Below, in pieces: positions 8,579 through 15,484 of a DNA stretch of 26,026 bases (position 1 is its first letter; every line of letters begins with the position of its first letter). The stretch lies in assembly GCA_964510065.1 (NCBI GenBank), contig CAZEAC010000059.1, forward strand, positions 1 to 26,026, written 5' to 3'. Origin of the DNA: CAZEAC01 sp964510065 (lineage in GTDB: Bacteria; Bdellovibrionota_C; UBA2361; CAIXSY01). A program made the translations under genes and the position numbers. Under the pieces are notes generated by a model, which did not search any database, was not told the DNA's origin, and saw nothing but the letters and a program-made list of their open reading frames with translations.

Positions 8579-9613
8579 ATGTCACTCCTGACCGAATCAA
8601 AAGTTCCGCCGAGTAAAGGCGCTGGCCCGGCGGACGGCGCTCGGCGCCCACGCGGACGGCCACGCAAAGACTCTGCCGAGACGCTTTCGAAGCCTCTTGC
8701 AGAAGCGGCGCTTTCAAGCGAAGCATTTGACGAATTCTTGCGAGATAACGAGTATACCATCGAACTCCTCCCTAATGCCTATGAACTTTACCTCGCTGAA
8801 ATTGCGAACACCAAGATCCTCGACCCTACAAGAGTTCGCGCGCTCGTTGACATAATGAAATCTGGCTCTCCCGAGGAATCAAGCAAAGCATTTTTTACCT
8901 TAGTGGAGTGTAATCTACGCTATGTGCTGAAGTGCGCCATCGATATGCGAGGCCCAAATATTGACGTACTTGATCTTATTAGTGAGGGCAACATCGGGCT
9001 AATGGTCGGAGTCGAGCGTTATAACCCTGAACATCCCAACAACGCCAATCTACTCACGTATGCACGCTTTCGGATCGAGCAAAAAATGCTGCGTTTCATA
9101 CAGGATCACGGAAGCACTATTCGAATACCGGTATATCTGCATTATGAAATCTGGAGCATGTTCAGGGCTGGCAGAGAGCTCGAGAAAAAACTTGAGCGCG
9201 AGCCAACGAATGACGAGATTGCCGAGACACTTGGCACTACAGAGGAGCGAATTGAGTTTCTGAAGACCAAGTCGCAGCTGTGCTTGTCCCTTGAAGATCC
9301 TCGAATCTTGGAGTTTACCGGCGGGACAGCCGTTGAGGAGTTTGCAGCCGAGACTACGGATGGAAACAGTACGTACGAGGCCGTCGAGCGTGCCGAAGCC
9401 TACCAGATCCTAGATGACCTAATCGAGCTCCTCGATCCGCGCGAGCGCAGGATCCTCGAGTACCGCTTTGGAATGAATGGCCGCGAAGAAAAAACGCTTG
9501 ATGAGTTAGGCGAGAAGTTTGCGGTTAGTCGTGAACGTATTCGTCAAATTCAAAATATAGCGTTAAGTGTTCTTCGCAAGAAACTTGAAAATATCTATGC
9601 GCGTATGAAATAA
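8579..9613 (+). CDS. Sigma-70 family RNA polymerase sigma factor with AT-hook-like motif
   Basis: Taken from ATG 8579 the protein has 344 residues; the frame is open back to a TTG at 8414 but that leader has no sigma-like content. Regions in order: RRPRGRPRK at 22-30 matches an AT-hook core; a region 1.2-like stretch ELYLAEIAN at about 69-77; region 2 at about 103-180 (NLRYVLKCAIDMRG, LDLISEGNIGLMVGVERY, LLTYARFRIEQKMLRFI); region 3 at about 184-230 (REPTNDEIAETLGTTEERI); region 4 at about 281-336 with LDPRERRILEYRFGM and helix-turn-helix DELGEKFAVSRERIRQIQ. It therefore belongs with the RpoD/RpoS/RpoH-like group, not ECF factors, but region 1.1 is lacking and the core segments diverge from RpoD (no YATWWI but YARFRI). 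It is probably an alternative sigma factor. The adjacent divergent operon may be a target; that is inference. Confidence 0.88.
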   Translation: MSLLTESKVPPSKGAGPADGARRPRGRPRKDSAETLSKPLAEAALSSEAFDEFLRDNEYTIELLPNAYELYLAEIANTKILDPTRVRALVDIMKSGSPEESSKAFFTLVECNLRYVLKCAIDMRGPNIDVLDLISEGNIGLMVGVERYNPEHPNNANLLTYARFRIEQKMLRFIQDHGSTIRIPVYLHYEIWSMFRAGRELEKKLEREPTNDEIAETLGTTEERIEFLKTKSQLCLSLEDPRILEFTGGTAVEEFAAETTDGNSTYEAVERAEAYQILDDLIELLDPRERRILEYRFGMNGREEKTLDELGEKFAVSRERIRQIQNIALSVLRKKLENIYARMK

Positions 9614-9690
9614 GAATGGGTCGTTTCCAAAAAAATGCCGCTATGTCTTTGAGGAGACCCTTTCGTGCAGGCTTCCTTGATTTCTAACCT

Positions 9691-9805
9691 CAAAATCTCA
9701 CCATGGTCCGTCGCAAAATGAGTGAGATGCCCGTAAATCCGAAGCATTCCGCAGGAGCTACGGGCAGATCGCTCACCGCAGCAGAACTCTGGTGAAAAGT
9801 ACGGG
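9691..9805 (+). repeat. Large imperfect palindrome, short copy (A)
   Basis: About 115 bases that fold into one long imperfect hairpin: TCTCACCATGG near the left end pairs with CTCTGGTGA near the right end, and GTGAGATGCCCG pairs with CGGGCAGATCGCTCAC. Bases 9721-9744 are identical to 11688-11711 in copy B, same orientation. Compared with B it lacks a central block of roughly 50 bases. It lies just upstream of the second beta-helix gene. Confidence 0.75.
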
Positions 9806-9869
9806 ATAAGGCAACTCCCCGGACTAATTGGACCTTGTGAGAATCTCGAGCACTGCCGACTATTATTTT

Positions 9870-11654
9870 ATGATGAAGATAACTGCATTGCTTGTGGGCG
9901 TACTTTCGTTCCTCCCAGCATTTCAAGGGCTTACGGAGATACTTCCCGCCGACCGGCGTATCGAATGGGAACGTGCGGGCGTCATCGCTCCAGACGGAAC
10001 ACGTGGAATTCCGATTCGCCCTCCATGTGACAAGAAGATAACAACGTCCGCCGATATAGAATCCGCAGTAACCACCTGCCCTGCAGATACCGCGGTCATC
10101 ATTCCCGCCGGGACATTTACCCTACCGGGATTGATTATTGATCGGCCCCTTGTATTACGAGGGGCGGGAGCCGACCTCACCACGCTTACGCTTACGGGGG
10201 GCATTCTATTCTCTCCTGCCCGTGGCAGCTATGCAGGGCCTACGCGTGAGGTAAACTGGACCGGTGGTTACAACAAGGGCGAAACGAGAATTGTGCTCTC
10301 CGATGTATCAAAGCTCAAGCAACACCAAACTATCGTGCTCGATCAGCTCAACGATCCGGAGGTCGTAAGTATTCCGGGAAACGCGGGAATTCAAAATACC
10401 TATTCACGAAACGGTCTTAACTTTGAAGGTGGTACTACGCGAGCCCAACCACAGCTGGTGTGGGTCACTGCCATTGATCCGAACACCAAAACGGTAACGA
10501 TAGATCCCCCACTCTACTATACTCACAAGGCATCACTCGCCCCGCAGGCTTTTTTTTGGGACAGCGGAAATATGAACTATGCCGGTATCGAGGACATGAA
10601 AGTCGACGGGGCACAGGTCGACGGGCGCGCAATCACTTTTAATTACTGCTCTAATTGTTGGGTAAAAGGTGTTGAAGTCACCAACCCCGCGCGCGCCGCA
10701 GTAGCGTACGTCTTTTACTGCTTTCGTCCCGAAATTCGTGACAGCTACTTTCATGACGGGCAACCTCCTGTGGGGCCCACCCGTTATGGAGTCGAGCTGG
10801 GTACTACCTCGGCCGGATTAATCGAGAATACGATTATCGCTAAGATTGGCGGCTCTCTGGTAAGTACCAATTCAACCAGCGGGAATGTCTTCGGTTATAA
10901 CTACGCGTTTGGCAATACGTTACAAAATGGAGCGCAAACCGCCTGGGGATTTCCCTCCATTAGCACGCATATCGCGCACACCTACGCCAATCTCTATGAG
11001 GCAAACATTGCCGCAAATGCAGTACTTGACGTGGTGTGGGGCTCAGGTAGCCATAACGTTTTTTTCCGTAACCGCCTCCTTGGCTACGAGGGTCCGATCG
11101 GCAATCTCTACATCAACCACACCTATGCCGTCCACATTCAGGCCTGGAATCGTTACATATCAGTCATCGGTAACGTGCTTGGTCACCCCGACTGGCATCG
11201 CTACTACGAAATAACGCCGTGGAAGCTCCCGAGTGGAGGACACGATGAGCGTCAATTTATCTACGCGCTTGGCGAGTGGCTCTATGCAAGCTCAACGCAG
11301 AATGCCGATATAAAGGTGATCGAGACATTGCTCCGCTGGGGCAACTACGACTATGCAAACGATCGGGCGATATGGAACGCCGCGGAAATCCCAACGGGGA
11401 TAGCCCCGCTCGATACTACACTCCCGAATTCGCTTTACCTTACGAGCAAGCCACGTTGGTGGAATGACAGTCCCTGGCCGCCGATTGGACCGGCGCATCC
11501 AACAATTGCCAACCAGCCGCTCGTTACGAAGTTACCTGCTGAAGCCTGCTATCAGAAAACAGTCGCTGACGGCAACAAATTCAACGCGCAAAAATGTTAT
11601 CCACTGGCGAAAGCTCCAAAGGAACCGCTCGAGCTAAAGGCGGAAAAGCGTTAG
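9870..11654 (+). CDS. Secreted right-handed beta-helix (pectate-lyase-like) protein 2
   Basis: From the ATG at 9870 (a second ATG follows at 9873) the protein has 594 residues and starts with a compact signal peptide, MMKITALLVGVLSFLPAFQG; the frame reaches back to TTG 9828 but without sense. The mature part begins LPADRRIEWERAG, then the beta-helix opening turn TCPADTAVIIPAGTFTLPGL and PLVLRGAGADLTTLTL, then strands typical of a solenoid (GLIENTIIAKIGGSLVS, NVFGYNYAFGN, RYISVIGNVLGHPDW). It is a diverged paralogue of the protein at 2118, sharing N-terminal motif, fold and a WPPIGPAHP element near the end. It is likely exported and acts on, or binds, a polysaccharide; active-site residues cannot be named. 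It ends PKEPLELKAEKR. Palindromic elements flank it: copy A upstream, and copy B starting with the base after its stop codon. Confidence 0.85.
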   Translation: MMKITALLVGVLSFLPAFQGLTEILPADRRIEWERAGVIAPDGTRGIPIRPPCDKKITTSADIESAVTTCPADTAVIIPAGTFTLPGLIIDRPLVLRGAGADLTTLTLTGGILFSPARGSYAGPTREVNWTGGYNKGETRIVLSDVSKLKQHQTIVLDQLNDPEVVSIPGNAGIQNTYSRNGLNFEGGTTRAQPQLVWVTAIDPNTKTVTIDPPLYYTHKASLAPQAFFWDSGNMNYAGIEDMKVDGAQVDGRAITFNYCSNCWVKGVEVTNPARAAVAYVFYCFRPEIRDSYFHDGQPPVGPTRYGVELGTTSAGLIENTIIAKIGGSLVSTNSTSGNVFGYNYAFGNTLQNGAQTAWGFPSISTHIAHTYANLYEANIAANAVLDVVWGSGSHNVFFRNRLLGYEGPIGNLYINHTYAVHIQAWNRYISVIGNVLGHPDWHRYYEITPWKLPSGGHDERQFIYALGEWLYASSTQNADIKVIETLLRWGNYDYANDRAIWNAAEIPTGIAPLDTTLPNSLYLTSKPRWWNDSPWPPIGPAHPTIANQPLVTKLPAEACYQKTVADGNKFNAQKCYPLAKAPKEPLELKAEKR

Positions 11655-11830
11655 CCCGCAAGTCTCACCAGGGTTCGTCGCGAGGTCAGTGAGATGCCCG
11701 TAAATCCGAAGGAATTCGCCGGAGCGAGGGCGGAGACAGCCTAACAGGCTGTCGAGCACTTTTGACAAGGATTCCGCAGGAGTTGCGGGCATATCGCTCA
11801 CCGGAGCAGAATCCTGGTGAGATTTGCGGG
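11655..11830 (+). repeat. Large imperfect palindrome, long copy (B)
   Basis: A 176-bp element with near-perfect terminal inverted repeats: CCCGCAAGTCTCACCAGG at 11655-11672 against the reverse complement of 11813-11830, one mismatch in 18. Inner arms continue the pairing (GTGAGATGCCCG with CGGGCATATCGCTCAC), so nearly the whole element can form one hairpin. A separate small hairpin sits in the middle. It starts directly after the TAG of the second beta-helix gene. No open frame or transposase is inside, so it resembles a non-autonomous element of the MITE or large REP type. Confidence 0.8.
11735..11760 (+). terminator. Possible terminator hairpin inside palindrome B
   Basis: GACAGCCTAACAGGCTGTC at 11735-11753 is a perfect 8-bp stem with a 3-base loop, followed a few bases on by TTTT. 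It could end transcription of the second beta-helix gene, but the T run is short and displaced. Confidence 0.35.
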
Positions 11831-11850
11831 TTTGCCGCGTGCAGAAAGAT

Positions 11851-11925
11851 CTTATCTCTTGCTCTCGATTCTCACTCGGTGAGCTCTGTGGTTTATTTTA
11901 TTTACAAAGAACCACCGAAATGAGG
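11851..11925. repeat. Degenerate CACAGAG-type hairpin repeat
   Basis: The stretch shares CTCACTCGGTGA, CTCTGTG and TGGTTTATTTT, in the same order, with the hairpin repeat at 19588-19659, but its arms are shortened and mismatched (the right arm begins AACCACCGAAA rather than AACCACAGAG). It is an eroded relative lying 3' of the converging phosphoribosyltransferase-like gene. Confidence 0.55.
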
Positions 11926-11926
11926 G

Positions 11927-12973
11927 CTAGCACTTCCCCAAACACCGCAGCGCAAAATTCGTAGCCTCGCCAAGTTTCATCGGATCATAGTGAGAACACA
12001 GATGCAATTTTTCATATTTGGCAGGAACGTTATCGAGATTTCTCACAAGGCACGGAGAATCCATCACTGAGTCAGTAAGCGCTACCGCGAGAGATTTTGG
12101 ATCAAATCGACTTAGCTCCTTTGCGACTCTCTTCAATGTTCTTCCGGTAACGATATCATTGTCGACAACGATTATCCGTTTGTCACGTATCCACGCTGGC
12201 TCTATTTCACCAAGCCAACGGTGTTCAGTATACGAGCGCTCTTGCCCGCGGCGCCTTAGATGCGTGTCTGCGATAATCAGAGGCATTCCAAACAGCTCAA
12301 AGAAGTAGCCGGCTCGAAGTCCTTTTGCGGCAATTGCCACACAAAGGTCGTATTGTTCACGCAGCGAGTAGGCCAGAAGCATCGGACCATGCGCAGCAGA
12401 GAAAATTGCTGATGCACTTCGAGTAATTGGCGCACGCCATTGTTCAAAAGACGCGGTAAGCTTCGCTGCAGCTTTCATTCGAAAATAATTCGCAAGAGAC
12501 GAATACTGCGAAGCCCATTCAGCTTTGTAGTCACGGTTATGAAGTCTCGCCGCGCGGAACATTCCAGGCGAAAACCCAATCGCCTCAAAAAGCAGCGAGG
12601 CATCATAATTAGAATTGACGCTCATGAGAAAATGAGCATAACTCCGCATAGCGTTCTTATCGCCAAGCGCCATAAGTGCTGTTGCTACTACAAAGTATTC
12701 ACGCTGAGCATGCACATAGGGAACTGCCGAAGCGAGGGCCCGACTTACTGATTGCCAGTCCTGCCTTAGCTCGCCGTTTTCAAGCTGATAGCAAGCGTGG
12801 CGCAACAGCGTCGACATTGGCGCGTTGTATCCATCGAACTGACTCACTCCAAGCTTCCACATTGCTTGTCGAATCTCGTCTTCATTCTTGCGCGGACAGA
12901 TAGCCGCAACACCGCGTGGAAGCGGCGCCGCCGGGCTGGCACGAACCGCAAATTGAGCCTCAAGACTGCGCAT
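11927..12973 (-). CDS. Phosphoribosyltransferase-domain protein with unknown N-terminal region
   Basis: The 348-residue protein ends in a type I phosphoribosyltransferase-like domain. At about 266-280 it has RIIVVDNDIVTGRTL, the hydrophobic strand, two acidic residues and TGRT loop that bind PRPP in this superfamily; DLCVAIAAKGLRAGYFF before it would be the strand and loop preceding the flexible hood. One of the paired acidic residues of the usual VDD is asparagine (VDND). The first 200 residues are helical and unrecognised. Substrate is unknown; the fold is also used by regulators and tellurium-resistance-associated proteins, so enzyme activity is not certain. The gene is divergent from the exported protein at 13019 with only 45 bases between starts. 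No signal peptide or membrane segment is seen. Confidence 0.7.
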   Translation of the reverse strand: MRSLEAQFAVRASPAAPLPRGVAAICPRKNEDEIRQAMWKLGVSQFDGYNAPMSTLLRHACYQLENGELRQDWQSVSRALASAVPYVHAQREYFVVATALMALGDKNAMRSYAHFLMSVNSNYDASLLFEAIGFSPGMFRAARLHNRDYKAEWASQYSSLANYFRMKAAAKLTASFEQWRAPITRSASAIFSAAHGPMLLAYSLREQYDLCVAIAAKGLRAGYFFELFGMPLIIADTHLRRRGQERSYTEHRWLGEIEPAWIRDKRIIVVDNDIVTGRTLKRVAKELSRFDPKSLAVALTDSVMDSPCLVRNLDNVPAKYEKLHLCSHYDPMKLGEATNFALRCLGKC

Positions 12974-13018
12974 TAATAATAGGATACGCTTAGGCCTGCG
13001 CTAATCAATAACCGGTAT

Positions 13019-13642
13019 ATGCGATATAAGCTCCTTATCGGACTGCTATTTTTGATATTTTCTCCTCTGGCGTTAGCCGCCCGCGCGCCGAAGCTCGTCG
13101 AAAAGACCTTTGTTCTAAAGGGTGAAAACGCGAAACGTGCCGCGGCAATGTTGGGGTTAGATACTCGAGCAGCGAGGAAGCTTGTACTGCCTTGGAGCCG
13201 AAGCGCGAGTCTTCGTAACTGTACGTTCGGCGAAGTACTACCCGGTGCTTCGATTCCGAGTTGCAATGAGCTGCCGATCCTTCAGAACAGCATTGAGTAT
13301 GTCGTAACGCCCGAAGTGACCTTAACTCTTGGCGGAACTTGGAATGACGAACGGACAGGAAGCGGCCCCCGTTTTCATCGCTTTAGTCTACCTTCTCCCG
13401 ATCTGTCGACTGAATCACCAGCATCAGGAGACTGGCGAGTAGTTCCGCGAACCGAAGTGCTTAAGAATCCACTTCGCTCATCAAGTTCGGAGCTTCCCGC
13501 GCTTGTTCTTACCTCGTATCAAAATGGATCAACATTGCTGCTTGCGCTGAGCTTCGATACCATCTCCAAAGAAAACGAAACGCGTAAAAACTATGAAGAG
13601 TGCTCGCGTACCTACGCTGAGGTAGACGGCGCACCGTGTTAA
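13019..13642 (+). CDS. Small exported protein of unknown function
   Basis: The 207-residue protein begins with a clear signal peptide, MRYKLLIGLLFLIFSPLALA, with cleavage likely at ALA-A. The mature part of about 185 residues has five or so cysteines (NCTFG, PSCNE, EECSRT, and a C-terminal GAPC) suitable for disulfides in the periplasm or outside. No family is recognised. The order of predicted strands (YVVTPEVTLTLGGTW, ALVLTSYQNGSTLLLALSF) suggests a beta-rich domain. No lipobox is visible. It is divergent from the phosphoribosyltransferase-like gene and converges on the small membrane protein gene. Confidence 0.65.
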   Translation: MRYKLLIGLLFLIFSPLALAARAPKLVEKTFVLKGENAKRAAAMLGLDTRAARKLVLPWSRSASLRNCTFGEVLPGASIPSCNELPILQNSIEYVVTPEVTLTLGGTWNDERTGSGPRFHRFSLPSPDLSTESPASGDWRVVPRTEVLKNPLRSSSSELPALVLTSYQNGSTLLLALSFDTISKENETRKNYEECSRTYAEVDGAPC

Positions 13643-13664
13643 CCGCCCAATAGAATGGGCTACA

Positions 13665-13892
13665 TTAGAACCGCTCCCAAAATTGGGCGCGCCATACTCC
13701 AAATTGTTTATTTGCCTCGCGTCCACGGTAGCCAAGCACGCAAAGGAAAATGCCCAACGTTATTAAACAGCTAGATACAAGCACTATCAAGATTTGCGGC
13801 ACCAAATAGACTAATACACCGAGGAGGATTAGGATTATTCCTTGCGTCGTAACGGTATTAAATAGGCTATTCTTGATCATACGCTTCTCCAT
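13665..13892 (-). CDS. Small two-span membrane protein
   Basis: From the ATG at 13892 it is 75 residues; a longer version to 13931 adds 13 residues but would overlap the neighbouring start. Two hydrophobic segments, GIILILLGVLVYLVPQILI and IVLVSSCLITLGIFLCVLGY, are nearly contiguous with a proline between them, and a charged tail follows (RGREANKQF). The pattern resembles small inner membrane proteins of the DUF3096 type seen in diverse bacteria (GIILILLGVLVYLVPQIL is typical of them), but I assign this only tentatively. It is divergent from the acyltransferase gene. Confidence 0.6.
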   Translation of the reverse strand: MEKRMIKNSLFNTVTTQGIILILLGVLVYLVPQILIVLVSSCLITLGIFLCVLGYRGREANKQFGVWRAQFWERF

Positions 13893-13931
13893 GATACATT
13901 CTTCAAATAACCACGATTTTGGAGTTTTCAA

Positions 13932-14570
13932 GTGATCGCCTGGTGCATCGCATCGGTTTTACGTCTTCTCGATGCCACAATTCGTTGGGAGCATCGCTTC
14001 GCATCGACAAGCGTAGCCGCCGATGAGCCAGCAATTTTCGCATTCTGGCATAATCGACAAATATTAATGCCGATGGTGCACCGGCGCCTTAAAGGCAAAG
14101 CGGTGCATAACCCGATTGTCACGTTGATTAGCCAGCACCGTGACGGTCAGCTTGCAGTTAAAATTATTGAGAAATTTGGATTGCACGCGGTGGCAGGTTC
14201 CTCAACTCGCGGTGGCAAACGCGCCCTGCTTCAGCTCGTTCGAATCTTAGGCTCCGGAAAAAATATTGCAATTACACCTGACGGCCCGCGCGGACCAATT
14301 TATTCGCTTAAAGAGGGCACAATTAAGCTTGCACAGCTCTCAGGAAGGCCAATTTACCCGGTAGTGCTCGCGGCAAAAAGAGTCTTCCAGCTTGGAAGCT
14401 GGGACAAAATGATAATCCCGTTGCCTTTCACTCGCGCGATTTCTATGGTAGGAGAACCAATCCATATTCCGCGCGAAGTTGACCCGGACACGTTTGAAAA
14501 GTTTCGCAGGAAAGTTGAAGACTCACTCAATGCGCTGACACAGGCGGCGGATTGCGAAATAAGAAGGTAA
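13932..14570 (+). CDS. DUF374-type lysophospholipid acyltransferase family protein
   Basis: The 212-residue protein begins at GTG 13932 with TTGGAG about 8 bases upstream. It shows the signature of the DUF374 family: AFWHNRQI, then SQHRDGQLA with the HxxxD-like acyltransferase site (H-R-D), GSSTRGGKRAL, and ITPDGPRGP, followed by GTIKLAQLSGRPIYPV. Family members are membrane-associated acyltransferases related to those that acylate lipid A, and are found in diderm bacteria; the actual acceptor is usually unknown. Length is normal for the family and all motifs are present. The 279-residue unknown gene starts 12 bases after its stop, so the two may be cotranscribed. Confidence 0.88.
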   Translation: MIAWCIASVLRLLDATIRWEHRFASTSVAADEPAIFAFWHNRQILMPMVHRRLKGKAVHNPIVTLISQHRDGQLAVKIIEKFGLHAVAGSSTRGGKRALLQLVRILGSGKNIAITPDGPRGPIYSLKEGTIKLAQLSGRPIYPVVLAAKRVFQLGSWDKMIIPLPFTRAISMVGEPIHIPREVDPDTFEKFRRKVEDSLNALTQAADCEIRR

Positions 14571-14582
14571 TAGTGGCCGACC

Positions 14583-15422
14583 ATGCATTTCGCACAAGGC
14601 ACTAGGGAAACGCCAAGCAATATCATCAAACTCGACGACTATCGCCAACCTGCAGCGGTGCGCCCGCCGTCACTGCTCGAACAGGCAATAGCACTGACAA
14701 GGGCGCCCACTGATTCGCTTCTTCCATTTAGGAACTTTCTCGCCTCACATTCGATTGAAATTCCCGGTACACATAGTGACAAAGCTGGCGCTGCAGAAAC
14801 AGAGCTCTGCTCTTGCGAAGTGCGCCAGGCCTTAGCAATGGAAGGCTGGACCGAAAATTACAAGGTCAGCGTGCGCGGATTGTCGATGAGCCCTCAGGTG
14901 CTGGCTTCAATAGAAATCGCTCGAATATCTCTCAGCCCCCTTAGAAACCTAGTCCTTTCGGAAAGCGAGCTTGATCGGCTTCCCAAAAGTGATCACTTTC
15001 AAGGTTTTTTCGCAGTCAAACTGCCCACGCAGATGCTGCTAACACTCCCTAACACTATTTTCTTGAGCCACCGCGTTATACTTACTTCGCTCGAGGGCAC
15101 CGACCACCTCTCGCTGCAAATCGAGATGCTTTCAGGAGCGGTTCCCTTCTGGGAAAAGATAGCATCACTGCTTAGCTTGAGCCGCTGGCATGACGCCTTC
15201 CGCGCGCTTTTGAGGGACACTCGTGGCCATCTGCGCACTATTCGCGAAGGTTATCATGGGAAGCTTCACGCGAGTTTTCATACACCTTTCCCCGGTAGGT
15301 TCGCGCGGATGGGGGAGATTTCTCTCAGTCATAATAGGGCGCACAGGACCTGCACACTTCAAAATACAGGGAGCCAGCCCTTTTATCTGCTGTTCGCACA
15401 GCGTAAGGCCGAAGCGGCTTAA
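14583..15422 (+). CDS. Unknown protein downstream of the acyltransferase
   Basis: The 279-residue protein is not recognised. It has no signal peptide; the N-terminus (MHFAQGTRETPSNIIKLDDY) is polar. The middle contains beta-rich segments (FQGFFAVKLPTQMLLTLPN, FLSHRVILTSLEG, LSLQIEMLSG) and the C-terminal 60 residues are basic and histidine-rich (GYHGKLHASFHTPF, SHNRAHRTC). It starts 12 bases after the acyltransferase stop on the same strand, and ends 62 bases before the alanyl-tRNA synthetase start, so it lies inside a run of co-directional genes. No function is proposed. Confidence 0.6.
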   Translation: MHFAQGTRETPSNIIKLDDYRQPAAVRPPSLLEQAIALTRAPTDSLLPFRNFLASHSIEIPGTHSDKAGAAETELCSCEVRQALAMEGWTENYKVSVRGLSMSPQVLASIEIARISLSPLRNLVLSESELDRLPKSDHFQGFFAVKLPTQMLLTLPNTIFLSHRVILTSLEGTDHLSLQIEMLSGAVPFWEKIASLLSLSRWHDAFRALLRDTRGHLRTIREGYHGKLHASFHTPFPGRFARMGEISLSHNRAHRTCTLQNTGSQPFYLLFAQRKAEAA

Positions 15423-15484
15423 AGCCGTCTGCGCAGCGAAGGATTTGTCATTCCGCAAATAAGTTGCTATTTTTCTTGGTTATT

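Noticed and set aside
9691..11830. Composite transposon carrying the beta-helix gene
   Set aside because: No transposase or recombinase lies between or near the palindromic copies, and no target-site duplication is evident; kept only as a finding about the repeats.
13645..13660. Terminator hairpin GCCCAATAGAATGGGC between converging genes
   Set aside because: The stem is only five base pairs and no T run follows on either strand.
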